Source: Proteobacteria bacterium ST_bin11 (GTDB lineage: Bacteria > Pseudomonadota > Gammaproteobacteria > Methylococcales > Methylomonadaceae). Taken from it: a stretch of DNA of 64,000 bases. The translations under genes were made by a program, and so were the position numbers. The DNA lies in the NCBI GenBank assembly GCA_002083615.1, contig MSXO01000035.1:1-64000 (forward strand), written 5' to 3'. Shown here in pieces: positions 44,592 through 54,373 of the stretch; the first letter of the stretch is position 1, and each line of letters begins with the position of its first letter. The notes below the pieces were generated by a model. It saw only the letters and a program-made list of their open reading frames with translations, did not search any database and had not been told where the DNA came from.

Positions 44592-46385
44592 ATGTCGATA
44601 CGTTGTTTTTCAATCCTTAATATTGCATTAATCGGCTGCGGTTTGCTGGCCGGTTGTGCGACGACCCGGCAAATTGCGGTCGATTATCCCAAAACCGAGA
44701 CCTTCCCTATCAAGCCCTTACGCGGTCAAACCACCGTGAGCGGCGACGATTACTATGTGCAATTGGTATCTGACTTTGACTTTAAGGGTGACAATGCTTT
44801 GAAAGGGGGGTGTACCGATGTTGGCGGTCATTACGAAAACGGCGACCTATCTGCAGCACTGGTGTTCAGTGTGCATAATGATCCGTTAAAACTAAAACGC
44901 GAAGCCAGCGGCTTTTTATATCAGGCCACCACTGGCAAATGCAATTTCAAACTGGAAACGAAAAAAGCGTATCTAACGCCGTGGTTACGACTCGATTCCA
45001 GCGAAGATACCTTGATCGAATACAACTTTTTGACCGGTAATAGTCGCGAAGCCAATCTTTCCCAGTTGATTAGCGACGTTAATGCCGCCAGCAGTTTGTT
45101 TGCATTTACCGGAGTCGGTGCCGGCATGGCGGTGATGGGTAAATTGGCTGGTAACTGGGTGGAAAGTAATCCGCAAGTGATGGCTAAGACCCCAGCAGCC
45201 GCGGGTACTTCCGGTAACGGCAAATACAGTTCAGAGACTCACTCGTTGCCGGCTAGTGTGGTGTTGGCGGGCGAAAGCAGTAGTTTCAATCAAATCCGCC
45301 TCGGGGTGTACGAGGTAGTCGAAGGTGGCTTGAGCGTTTGGTCTTCCGAAAGCAAACTGTTGGGTGAACTGCGGGTATATCCGGAAATTGCTTCGTCCTT
45401 GTTGTTAAAAACCGCCGGCGAACTCACGCCAGATGCGCATGATTTGTCTCTAGAAGAATTGTGGCGGGTGCCGATTCAAACCGCCAATGGCGAAGTGAGT
45501 TTGCGGCAGCTAATCGATCAGGTCGACCCGGCTGCCAAGCCCAATCTGCAACCCGATTGGCAGAACTATCCAGATGTCGAAAGCCAATGTCGGCGTTTGA
45601 AGCTGGCCATGAAGGATTTGGGTTTCAACAAGTTCGATCGCAATGCGGTTTTATATTATTTTTTGAACAAAACTTCTCCAGATTGGAAAAACTTTAATAT
45701 TTCCGCCCAGCGGGCCATGACGGACGAGATTAGACCCAAGTTGCTGGAACAATATCGCAGCAAAGATTTCGCGGGTTGCTTGGCCAGCGAAGACTATGCA
45801 GTGATGAAGAGTATGCGGCTTCCGGTTAACACCGAGCAGGATTGGGAAGCCCTAAGCAACTCCAGGCAAAAGAAAGAAGGCGTGATCAATCCGATTCAAT
45901 CGGCGGCGAGGCAATTTTTGTCGGCCTTGCAAAACCCCAATAAAGACGAGGCTGCTCGGCAGTTGTATCCTTTGTTGAATACTGAGAAAGGCGGAAACGG
46001 CACCGTTTTATTACAAAATCATCTGAGCAACTTTGGTTTGGAGGCTCTGTTGCAATTGCCGGCGGTTGCTGACGAAGGTGTGCTGATTAGCGCGAGTCAA
46101 CTGGCTGGGGTGTTCAGCGGCTTGAACGTCGAAGCCTACAGTTGCGCGCGTCCGGCTCAGGATCAAGGTCAGCCATTGGCGAATATCGGTATCTTGTTGT
46201 TTGTTACTAAGCCAGGCAGTCCGCGCGAAAAAGGCGGAGCGTTGGAGTTTGAGTTGGTGCAAGGCAAGATCGCTCGTTTGGCTTTTCAGCATCCGTCTTT
46301 TCGCGATTTTGAACAAAACCTAACTGATTATCCCGATCTTGGCGGATGTCGGATAGAAGCCGATTGGTTAAATAAGCTGCGCTAG
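44592..46385 (+). CDS. Uncharacterised lipoprotein
   Basis: A 597-residue protein with a lipoprotein signal: hydrophobic residues 8-20 and lipobox LAGC with Cys22. I recognise no domain. The mature part looks like a mixed alpha/beta extracytoplasmic protein with several cysteines (GGCTDVGG, FAGCLASEDY, YSCARPAQ, LGGCRIEADW). ATG 44592 follows TAGGA at 44581-44585; an upstream TTG at 44568 would spoil the signal peptide start. It precedes the AsmA-like gene by 17 bases, suggesting a joint envelope role. Confidence 0.75.
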   Translation: MSIRCFSILNIALIGCGLLAGCATTRQIAVDYPKTETFPIKPLRGQTTVSGDDYYVQLVSDFDFKGDNALKGGCTDVGGHYENGDLSAALVFSVHNDPLKLKREASGFLYQATTGKCNFKLETKKAYLTPWLRLDSSEDTLIEYNFLTGNSREANLSQLISDVNAASSLFAFTGVGAGMAVMGKLAGNWVESNPQVMAKTPAAAGTSGNGKYSSETHSLPASVVLAGESSSFNQIRLGVYEVVEGGLSVWSSESKLLGELRVYPEIASSLLLKTAGELTPDAHDLSLEELWRVPIQTANGEVSLRQLIDQVDPAAKPNLQPDWQNYPDVESQCRRLKLAMKDLGFNKFDRNAVLYYFLNKTSPDWKNFNISAQRAMTDEIRPKLLEQYRSKDFAGCLASEDYAVMKSMRLPVNTEQDWEALSNSRQKKEGVINPIQSAARQFLSALQNPNKDEAARQLYPLLNTEKGGNGTVLLQNHLSNFGLEALLQLPAVADEGVLISASQLAGVFSGLNVEAYSCARPAQDQGQPLANIGILLFVTKPGSPREKGGALEFELVQGKIARLAFQHPSFRDFEQNLTDYPDLGGCRIEADWLNKLR

Positions 46386-46402
46386 TATCCTTGGATTTAG
46401 GA

Positions 46403-49348
46403 ATGACGAGACATCTCAAAAAAGGCTTAATCGCCACACTCGCGCTGCTGGCGCTTTTGGCGATGTATGCCATCGTGGGATTTTACCTGGTGCCGATGCT
46501 GGTGCTGAAACAGTTGCCAAGTTTGATACAAGAAGAAACCGGCCAGCAAGCCACTGTAAACACGATTCGCTTGAATCCGTTCACGCTAGTGCTGGAAATG
46601 GACGGCTTTAACTTAACTGCCAAGGACGGCAAAACGCTTGTTAGTTTCGAGTCGATGTCCGCCGATCTGAACGCGTTTGAATCGGCGACTTTGCGCGGTG
46701 TAGTCTTAGATGTCGTCGAACTGCGCAAACCACAGTTCAATGTTGCACGACGCGCTGACGGTAGTTTCAATTTTGCAGATCTGCAACCCAAGCCCCCAGA
46801 AACCGAGCCCAAAAAGCCGGCTAGTAATGACAACGGGATGGCGCTACTGATTCATCTTGTCGCGATACAAGAAGGCCATATCGCCTGGACGGATCTATCG
46901 TCCGGCCAATTGTTATCGGAAGACTTATCGCCTCTGAATTTCACCCTCAGCGAACTAAGCTCCCAACCCGAAAGTACCGCGGCCGGTGAGTTAAATTTGG
47001 GTTTGGCATCGGGGGGCGCTCTGCAATGGAGCGGTGATTTTTCAATTTCGCCATTGGCTTCAAAAGGCCAGTTGAAATTGGATGATGTCGGTCTGGTAAA
47101 GGTGTGGCAATTGTTTTTGCAGCCGATTTTGCCTGTCGAAATTAGGCAGGGTAAGCTGGGTTTGCAATTGAATTATGCTTTGTCGGAAGCCCCAGACGGT
47201 TTGCTGACCAAAGTCAGCGATGGAAAAGTCGCAGTAAAGCAATTCGAGATTACCGAGAAGAATCAGGGTAAGTCGTTGGTAAACCTCCCTGTTTTGTCGA
47301 TCAACGGGCTGAATGTCGATGTTAATCAAAAGCAGGTCGCCATTGCGACGGTGTCGAGTAGCGACGCCGCGATTAATGCCTGGCTGCAAGCCGATGGTAT
47401 CGTCAACTACCAAGCGTTGTTCGCTGCGCCCGCCGATGTGCCGGCACCCGCTCAGGCCAACGGGCCGCCGGCAGCTGCCGAGAGCAAGCCATGGCGGGTC
47501 AAAGTGGATGAATTGTCTTTGACGAACTACGGTATTCATTTCACCGACTTTACCCTGCCAAAACCCTTGGAATTGCAGCTGAGCGAAATGAACTGTCGGT
47601 TAGAGCATATCAATATGCCGGAAGGTGGGAAATTGCCGTTGGCCTTTAGTAGCAAATTTAACAATAACGGTAGTTTTCAAGTCGATGGCGAAATGAGTTT
47701 GCTACCTTTTTCCGCCGCTTGGGCCGTAAATGTTCAGGATATCAATCTGAAAATTTTTCAACCCTACCTAGATCCGTTTATTAAGCTGGAACTAGTCGAC
47801 GGCGACTTTAGCGGTAAGGGCAATATGCAATTGGCAGTCGCCGAGCCCTTGGAGCTGACATTTCAAGGCGATGTCAACTTGGAAGGCTTGGTGACCCGCG
47901 ACCAAATCAAGAACACCGATTTTTTGAAATGGACCAATTTGTTATTGACGGGAGTGGATCTTGATTTGGCTAAGCAGGATTTCAAGTTTGCCAAGGTGAC
48001 CTTTGATCGTCCTTATCTGCGCTTCAATATTAAGAAAGACGGTAAAACCAATATCGATGAGCTGATGGTGCCGCAAGGGTCGACAAAGTCTGCGGAGTCG
48101 GATAAACGTCCCTTGAAGCCAGTAGCAGCTAAAGCCCAGGAGCCACGCGTCAGTATCGGTAAAATCGAACTCAAGGACGGTAGGTCTGATTTCGCGGACT
48201 ATTCCTTAATCTTGCCATTCGTGGCGGAAATGAACAGCCTCAACGGCGAGGTGAGTGGTTTTTCCTCAGACAAAGACGCCGAGGCTAACTTGGTTTTGAA
48301 AGGCAAGGTCTACGATATCGCCTCAGTGGGTATAAAGGGTAAATATCAATTCGATAACGGCAACTCAGATATTGCCCTGAATTTTACCAATATGCCCTTG
48401 CCGTTGATTACGCCTTATATGGCCGAGTTTGCCGGCTATCGGATTGAGAAAGGCCAAATGGCGCTGGACTTGCAATACAAGATAAAGCAAGGGCAATTGG
48501 CGGTGCAGAATAAATTGGTCATCGACCAGTTGACGTTGGGGGATCACGTTGAAAATCCGAACGCAGTCTCAATACCCTTGCATTTAGCGATCGCCTTATT
48601 GAAGGACTCCAGCGGCAAAATTTATCTGGACTTTCCGATCACCGGCAGTTTGGAAGATCCAAAGTTCAGTATTGGCTCGTTGTTGGCGGATGTTTTGGTT
48701 AACTTGATCAGCAAAGTGGCATTGTCTCCCTTCAAGGCTTTTGGTTCTCTGTTAAGCGCGGATAAAGACTATAGCTCTGTGGCCTTCGCGCCAGGCAGCG
48801 CCGAATTGGCCGTGGAAGAGTCGGCTAAATTGGATCAATTGAATAAGGCCTTGCTGAGTAAGCCGGAGTTAACTCTAGAAATAAAAGGCATTGCCTACGA
48901 GAATCAAGATTGGCCGGCGATGCGTTTTGAAGCGGTGAAAGATGTTTTGAAAAAAATGAAGTCAGGTGAATTACGCGATAAGGGTGAGAAAGTTCGTCAC
49001 GAATACATAGAATTGTCAGACGATGATTACAAACGCTTATTGGCGAAGTTTTTTGGCGAAGTCTTCCCGCAAGAGTTAGGCAGCTCATTGTTGGGTAAGC
49101 CACAGATCAAAAGCAATCCAGATGCGGAATTTTACTCAGTCGCGCAACAGAAGCTTGAGGGGGTTTTTCCACCGGATCCGCAGCGACTTAACGATTTGGC
49201 GATTGCTAGAGCAAACCATATTGCCCAATATTTTGCGGAACCCGGCGGTATCAATAAAGACCGTCTGTATATGTTGGCTACCGAATTAAAACGTGCCGAA
49301 GCCGCAGGCGAAATTAAATCGGTGTTATCGTTGAGTGCGTCCGAGTAA
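46403..49348 (+). CDS. DUF748/AsmA-like large envelope protein
   Basis: A protein of 981 residues with one N-terminal membrane helix (about 8-30) and a long periplasmic region of AsmA-like beta repeats. LVVDVVELRKPQFNVARRADGSFNF-type segments and SLEDPKFSIGSLLADVLVN near residue 750 are typical of DUF748. The C-terminal 180 residues, FAPGSAELAVEESAKLDQL followed by LAIARANHIAQYF, look OmpA-like. AsmA-type proteins are linked to lipid movement between membranes. ATG 46403 is preferred; TTG 46391 is possible. Confidence 0.83.
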   Translation: MTRHLKKGLIATLALLALLAMYAIVGFYLVPMLVLKQLPSLIQEETGQQATVNTIRLNPFTLVLEMDGFNLTAKDGKTLVSFESMSADLNAFESATLRGVVLDVVELRKPQFNVARRADGSFNFADLQPKPPETEPKKPASNDNGMALLIHLVAIQEGHIAWTDLSSGQLLSEDLSPLNFTLSELSSQPESTAAGELNLGLASGGALQWSGDFSISPLASKGQLKLDDVGLVKVWQLFLQPILPVEIRQGKLGLQLNYALSEAPDGLLTKVSDGKVAVKQFEITEKNQGKSLVNLPVLSINGLNVDVNQKQVAIATVSSSDAAINAWLQADGIVNYQALFAAPADVPAPAQANGPPAAAESKPWRVKVDELSLTNYGIHFTDFTLPKPLELQLSEMNCRLEHINMPEGGKLPLAFSSKFNNNGSFQVDGEMSLLPFSAAWAVNVQDINLKIFQPYLDPFIKLELVDGDFSGKGNMQLAVAEPLELTFQGDVNLEGLVTRDQIKNTDFLKWTNLLLTGVDLDLAKQDFKFAKVTFDRPYLRFNIKKDGKTNIDELMVPQGSTKSAESDKRPLKPVAAKAQEPRVSIGKIELKDGRSDFADYSLILPFVAEMNSLNGEVSGFSSDKDAEANLVLKGKVYDIASVGIKGKYQFDNGNSDIALNFTNMPLPLITPYMAEFAGYRIEKGQMALDLQYKIKQGQLAVQNKLVIDQLTLGDHVENPNAVSIPLHLAIALLKDSSGKIYLDFPITGSLEDPKFSIGSLLADVLVNLISKVALSPFKAFGSLLSADKDYSSVAFAPGSAELAVEESAKLDQLNKALLSKPELTLEIKGIAYENQDWPAMRFEAVKDVLKKMKSGELRDKGEKVRHEYIELSDDDYKRLLAKFFGEVFPQELGSSLLGKPQIKSNPDAEFYSVAQQKLEGVFPPDPQRLNDLAIARANHIAQYFAEPGGINKDRLYMLATELKRAEAAGEIKSVLSLSASE

Positions 49349-49371
49349 ACGGAAGCTTACACTGTTTGTAA

Positions 49372-49377
49372 TATAAT
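49372..49377 (+). promoter_or_regulatory. Possible -10 promoter box
   Basis: TATAAT, a perfect -10 match, lies about 65 bases before the ATG of the next small exported protein. No good -35 at 16-18 bases is visible, so this is tentative. Confidence 0.3.
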
Positions 49378-49442
49378 GATGGTTAGGCTGTGACAGCGGC
49401 ACAACGATTTGTGTTTAAGGTTTTACAAAAATGGAGATTCTA

Positions 49443-49889
49443 ATGACAACCCAGTTTTTTCGATTTATTCCGCTGTTGGTTTTAAGCCTTGGCGGATTGT
49501 TTTTCGTTTCTCCGGTAGCTGCGCAATCGCTAACATCCTGCACGATGACTTACAAGTTAAGCGGGTGGTCGTTCGTTTATAAACAATACGACGGTCTCGG
49601 GAATATCAGTTGCAGTAACGGGCAGCGGGCGCAGGTCGCACTGGCCTCAAAGAGTATCGGTTTTACCCTTGGTAAATCAGAAATTGAGGGCACTGGGGTG
49701 TTTTCCGAAGTCAGAAATCTGAATGAAATCTACGGCAGCTTTGTGGCTTTTCAAGGTCACGCTGGCGCCACCAAGTCGATAGACGGACAGCTTTTGACGC
49801 GCGGCGAAATTTCCTTGGCACTGTCGGGCAAGGGGCGCGGTATCGACATTGGCGTAACCCTAGGCGCTTTGACTATCTCGCCTCGATGA
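49443..49889 (+). CDS. Small exported protein of unknown function
   Basis: A 148-residue protein with a clear signal peptide: basic start, hydrophobic core LLVLSLGGLFFV and cleavage likely after VAA or AQS. The mature part is about 120 residues, glycine- and serine-rich, predicted mostly beta, with two cysteines (TSCTM, ISCSN) that could pair. I recognise no family. ATG 49443 is chosen because GGAG at 49433-49436 is well placed; ATG 49431 overlaps that site. Confidence 0.7.
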   Translation: MTTQFFRFIPLLVLSLGGLFFVSPVAAQSLTSCTMTYKLSGWSFVYKQYDGLGNISCSNGQRAQVALASKSIGFTLGKSEIEGTGVFSEVRNLNEIYGSFVAFQGHAGATKSIDGQLLTRGEISLALSGKGRGIDIGVTLGALTISPR

Positions 49890-49962
49890 TCCCATTTGCT
49901 TGGACAGCGTTTGCGCCGAAAAGGTTTTAGATTTTGTTGTCGATTAGACAGGTGGGTGGCCT

Positions 49963-50286
49963 TTGCCGTTTGTAGTCCGGGATCAAACTGGGGCGATTAT
50001 GCAGTTGCGCGACGACGGCGACGAGTGGCTTGAGGTAAACAGCCCGGAAGTGGTGGTATTTTTGCAGCAACTCCCCAACGATAAGGTCAAGCAAGCCTTG
50101 TCGGCCACCGATAATGATATGGTCAGAGTGATAGACGATTTGGTCGATTTATTGGTGGCTAATCAAGTACTCATTTTTACCGAACTCCCAGAACGTGTGC
50201 AAACCAAGTTATTGGCGAGGAAACAACTTAGGAAGGATGTGAATGCCTTGCAGAATTTGATGATAGACGACGAAGGGTTGTTCTAG
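49963..50286 (+). CDS. Small conserved cytoplasmic protein
   Basis: A 107-residue acidic protein with no signal peptide. A short beta start (FVVRDQTGAIMQL) is followed by helices rich in leucine. Similar proteins are found before genes of the next type in proteobacteria, sometimes labelled as tryptophan-synthase-beta-like without evidence; no function can be assigned. TTG 49963 follows GGTGGGTGG. Confidence 0.7.
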   Translation: MPFVVRDQTGAIMQLRDDGDEWLEVNSPEVVVFLQQLPNDKVKQALSATDNDMVRVIDDLVDLLVANQVLIFTELPERVQTKLLARKQLRKDVNALQNLMIDDEGLF

Positions 50287-50393
50287 GCGATGACCGATCG
50301 CGTAGCAACAAACGTTGTTGGCTTTGTCACCCGTTGGGATGTTGGGTCGTATAGGGAGTGCTTGGCGGTACTTTCATCACTAGTGGATTTTTT

Positions 50394-51986
50394 GTGAAAA
50401 ACTCTTTTTTTCTGGTTATCCCCCAGCAAAAAAACGATCCGCAATTATTGGCGTCGTTTAGCGACGACGCGATTCGGCAATGGGTCGCCGAACTGCCCAC
50501 TGCCAATCCCGGTTTGGCTGCGCGCTTGTTTCACGAATTGCTGGGAGAATTGATTTCCGTAGAAATGCCGGCAGCCAAACGCCTGCACGCATTGGAGTTA
50601 CTCAGAAGTAGTTTTTACTTGATCGACGATTATCTGCGTTCGCGATTGATCAAGTTCGGTTTTCCGAAGGGCGACAGTGAGAAAAAGATATTTGGCTTGG
50701 CCTGCGCGATCGAAAGACAATTTGCCATAGGTTATTGGAGCGTGGTGAAGGACTTGACCCGGCGCGAAATCGGTTGGTTGCAGGGCAAGTCCACCGCATT
50801 GGCGATACAGCGGACAATCCGCGGATTGAGCCGCATTGTGATAAGTCACTACATGATGAGCTATCCGGTACCGGACTGGATTTGGATCGATTTGCACTCG
50901 CTTTATAAACTTGCAGTGAAGCTGGATAAGGCTAATTCTAAGGTGGCCGACCAGGGCGGTATCTTCAGTAAGCTGTCGTCAGTTGAAGAAAGCTATAAAC
51001 AAATCTTACTGCTGAGTTTGGCCTATCCATCCGGCCTAATGCAGAAAGAGTTTCAGTTGGTGTATGAGTTTTTGGAGAAGATCAGCGATTTTCTGCAAAT
51101 AGAAACCAAGCCGGTTGCCGAGCAGGCCGTGCAATGCGCCATTTTAATGGACGAAGACTTGCCCCCCGCTTTTTTGCTAAGTACGACGCAAACTGATCGA
51201 AGATCCGATTCGGCGATGCTTTATCTGAATCTGGCCAAGTTGGGTAAGGTCATTAAGCAGGCAGACAAATTGTGCAGTAAGGAGGAAGCGCGCTTTAGCT
51301 CCTTGGAGGCCGATAAAAACAATCATCAAAAATTGTCGGCAGAGTTGTTCGACTACTTGATGCAACGTTGGCAGGGCAAGGAGCCGCAAGGGACAGTGTA
51401 TTTTGCTGATCGGCTGGATAGATATGTGGCTATTGGTTTGGAAACCACCTATGATCTATTGGAAACCGGTAGACCTGGTTTGGAAACCGGCTTGGAGATA
51501 CGTGCCGAGACAGATTCCGAACGCGCTTTATCCTGTAATTTCCAAAAGGAAGGTGTGTTGTCTATCGGCAGTTTGGTTAGTTTCCGCAAGATAGACGCCA
51601 TGCCGCAACAACGTTCCCTCGGCGTTGTGTGCAAAATACTGCTACCCAAACAGGACTCGAAGCTGATATTCGAGGTGATGGTGATCGCCGCCCAAGCCTT
51701 CCCAGTTGCTTACCAATCCGTCGAGGCCGACACCGACGCGGACCGCAAAAAAGCCTTAATTTACGGGCTAAAGGATAACGAAGGCGAAAAAAGCTTTATC
51801 ATCATGGACTCTTTTCGCTTGAAAGACGGCGATTTATTGCGAATGTTTATGGGGCATGAGAATTTTCCTATCATTTTGAACGGTCGTAGAAATATAGGTT
51901 TGGGCTACTGGCAGTTTGAATGCCGGCGTATTCTGGACGACGTAATTCCCCCCCAGGCTAAGAAGAAAGGCTATGATTTTATTTAA
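50394..51986 (+). CDS. Uncharacterised conserved protein
   Basis: A protein of 530 residues (542 if GTG 50358 is used), mainly helical in the first 330 residues, then a beta-rich C-terminal part (about 375-520) that could be PilZ-like: NFQKEGVLSIGSLVSF and LPKQDSKLIFEVMVIAAQAF. The canonical RxxxR c-di-GMP motif is not evident, so this is only a fold guess. No signal or membrane segment. GTG 50394 has TGGA seven bases before; GTG 50358 directly abuts AGGGAG. It is followed 62 bases later by rnr. Confidence 0.68.
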   Translation: MKNSFFLVIPQQKNDPQLLASFSDDAIRQWVAELPTANPGLAARLFHELLGELISVEMPAAKRLHALELLRSSFYLIDDYLRSRLIKFGFPKGDSEKKIFGLACAIERQFAIGYWSVVKDLTRREIGWLQGKSTALAIQRTIRGLSRIVISHYMMSYPVPDWIWIDLHSLYKLAVKLDKANSKVADQGGIFSKLSSVEESYKQILLLSLAYPSGLMQKEFQLVYEFLEKISDFLQIETKPVAEQAVQCAILMDEDLPPAFLLSTTQTDRRSDSAMLYLNLAKLGKVIKQADKLCSKEEARFSSLEADKNNHQKLSAELFDYLMQRWQGKEPQGTVYFADRLDRYVAIGLETTYDLLETGRPGLETGLEIRAETDSERALSCNFQKEGVLSIGSLVSFRKIDAMPQQRSLGVVCKILLPKQDSKLIFEVMVIAAQAFPVAYQSVEADTDADRKKALIYGLKDNEGEKSFIIMDSFRLKDGDLLRMFMGHENFPIILNGRRNIGLGYWQFECRRILDDVIPPQAKKKGYDFI

Positions 51987-52048
51987 CAAAGACGATTGCC
52001 GGTCAGTTCCGAGAGGGGGGTGGCGGCAGAACCCAGCAAACAGATTCG

Positions 52049-54373
52049 ATGACATCAAATACCGATCAGACACCTGATTTTTCCGCACTCGTTGATCCGC
52101 ACGCCCAGCGTGAGGCCGAAAAATACGAGAACCCAATTCCCAGCCGCGAGCTGATTCTCCAGCTTATTCAAGAAGCCGGCAAGCCCTTGCGCCGCCAACA
52201 AATCGCCCAACAATTTTCCCTTGAAACGCCTGATGCCTTGGAAGCTTTGCGCCGACGACTGCGGGCCATGGAGCGCGACGGTCAGCTCAGTTTTAACAGC
52301 CGGCAAAAATATAGCCTGGGCTCCGGCAATAACACCATAGCAGGTCGAGTGCTGGGGCATCCGGAAGGTTTCGGTTTCTTGAAGCCCGATGATGGTAGTG
52401 AAGACTTATTTTTGTCGCCGCGCGAAATGAAACCCTTGATGCCCAACGACCGAGTGGTCGCCCGTGTGGCTGGAATCGACCGGCGTGGTCGCCGGGAGGG
52501 GGCGGTGATCGAGATTAGCGAACGCAATACTCATCAAGTGGTCGGTCGATTTTTTACTGAAGGTCGCGTGGCTTACGTCGTGCCTGATAACAAAAAAATC
52601 GCCCACGAAGTTTTGATTGCCAAGGAAGATGTCGGTCATGCCAAAAAAGGGCAGATCGTGGTGGCCGAGATCATTCAGCAGCCTAGTCAGCATTGTCAGC
52701 CTTTGGGCCGCATCACCGAGGTGCTGGGTGCGCACATGGCACCGGGTATGGAAATCGAAATGGCGATTCGCTCGCACGATTTGCCCAATCAGTGGCCGGA
52801 TCAATTGCTTGAGGAAATCAAGGCACTTACTCCGCAGGTGCCCGAGTCCGCCAAGCAGGGCCGGGAGGACATCCGCAAGCTGCCCTTGGTAACCATAGAC
52901 GGCGAAGACGCGCGCGATTTTGACGATGCCGTCTACGCCCAAAAAACCCCAAAAGGTTGGAAATTGCTGGTGGCGATAGCCGACGTGTCGCACTATGTCA
53001 AAGTCGATACCGCGTTGGATGCCGAAGCTAAAAATCGCAGTACCTCGGTGTATTTTCCCGAGAAAGTAATCCCTATGCTGCCGGAAATCCTCTCCAATGG
53101 GTTGTGTTCGTTGAACCCGGAAGTGGATCGTTTATGCATGGTCTGTGAGTTGCTGATCAACGAAGACGGTAATGTGTTACGTTCCCGGTTTTTTGAGGCC
53201 GTGATGCGCTCTCATGCGCGTTTGACCTATACCGACGTAGCAAAAATGCTGGTGGACGGCGATCAGAAACTGGCGAAAAAACACGCCGCTTTGTTGCCGC
53301 ATCTCCAGACCTTATACGGCTTGTATAAAGTCATGCGCAATCAGCGCGAGCTGCGCGGGGCAATGGATTTCGATACCCAGGAGACGAAGATCGTCTTCGG
53401 GCCAGAACGCAAAATCGCTGAGATAGTGCCGCTGCAACGCAACGATGCTCACAAGTTGATCGAAGAATTTATGATCACCGCCAATACCGCAGCGGCGCGG
53501 TTTTTGAACAAGAAAAAAATGCCGCGCCTACTAAGAATCCATGACGGCCCCGGCCCGGATAAATTACTGGCGCTGAAAACCTTTCTCGGCGAACTAGGCC
53601 TATTTCTTGGCGGTAAGGCTCAACCGACGCCATTGGATTATATGCACCTGTTGGAGTCGGTAAAGGATCGTCCGGACGCGCATTTGATTCAGACTATTTT
53701 GCTGCGCTCCATGTCGCAAGCTGTCTACAGCCCGGAGACTAAAGGCCATTTCGGTTTGGCGCTGGATGCCTACGCGCATTTCACCTCGCCGATCCGTCGC
53801 TATCCGGATTTGCTGGTGCACCGGGCCATCCGCCACTGTTTGGCCGGCAAATCGGCGGATAGCTTTTGTTACACGCATCCTGATATGGTCTTGTTGGGCG
53901 AGCACTGTTCGGCGAACGAGCGCCGTGCCGACGATGCAACCCGCGATGTGGTGAGCTGGTTGAAATGCGAATACATGATGGACAAGATTGGCGAAGAGTT
54001 CGATGGCGTGATTTCCGCCGTTACCGGTTTCGGTTTTTTCGTCGAATTACAGTCGATTTATGTCGAAGGTTTGGTACATATCGCCTCCTTGGTACAGGAT
54101 TATTTTGCCTTCGACGCCAGCAAGCATCAATTGTACGGTGAACGCACCGGCGTTAAATATCGCTTGGGTGACCTCGTCAAGATTCGGGTGGTGCGGGTTA
54201 ATCTGGATGACAAGAAAATCGATTTTGAGTTGATCCAATCGGGTAAGAAAATCGCCAAAACCAAATCCTCTTCAGGTCGGAAAAAAATCGAAGCGAGTAG
54301 TAAAACTGCCAAATCCGCTGCCGATAAAAAAGCCCCAAATAAGCCAAAAGCCAAAAGACGCCGTCGTTCATGA
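52049..54373 (+). CDS. rnr: Ribonuclease R
   Basis: A 774-residue 3'-5' exoribonuclease that degrades structured RNA. Winged-helix and cold-shock domains occupy about 1-230, the RNB domain about 250-590 with DGEDARDFDDAV metal ligands and FTSPIRRYPDLLVHRAI, the S1 domain about 640-725, then a lysine-rich tail. Length is slightly below E. coli RNase R (813). The stop overlaps the rlmB start (ATGA), a conserved pairing in gammaproteobacteria. Confidence 0.96.
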   Translation: MTSNTDQTPDFSALVDPHAQREAEKYENPIPSRELILQLIQEAGKPLRRQQIAQQFSLETPDALEALRRRLRAMERDGQLSFNSRQKYSLGSGNNTIAGRVLGHPEGFGFLKPDDGSEDLFLSPREMKPLMPNDRVVARVAGIDRRGRREGAVIEISERNTHQVVGRFFTEGRVAYVVPDNKKIAHEVLIAKEDVGHAKKGQIVVAEIIQQPSQHCQPLGRITEVLGAHMAPGMEIEMAIRSHDLPNQWPDQLLEEIKALTPQVPESAKQGREDIRKLPLVTIDGEDARDFDDAVYAQKTPKGWKLLVAIADVSHYVKVDTALDAEAKNRSTSVYFPEKVIPMLPEILSNGLCSLNPEVDRLCMVCELLINEDGNVLRSRFFEAVMRSHARLTYTDVAKMLVDGDQKLAKKHAALLPHLQTLYGLYKVMRNQRELRGAMDFDTQETKIVFGPERKIAEIVPLQRNDAHKLIEEFMITANTAAARFLNKKKMPRLLRIHDGPGPDKLLALKTFLGELGLFLGGKAQPTPLDYMHLLESVKDRPDAHLIQTILLRSMSQAVYSPETKGHFGLALDAYAHFTSPIRRYPDLLVHRAIRHCLAGKSADSFCYTHPDMVLLGEHCSANERRADDATRDVVSWLKCEYMMDKIGEEFDGVISAVTGFGFFVELQSIYVEGLVHIASLVQDYFAFDASKHQLYGERTGVKYRLGDLVKIRVVRVNLDDKKIDFELIQSGKKIAKTKSSSGRKKIEASSKTAKSAADKKAPNKPKAKRRRRS

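Noticed and set aside
52406..52993. Minus-strand open frame of 195 residues
   Set aside because: Shadow of rnr, which has intact RNB motifs on the plus strand.
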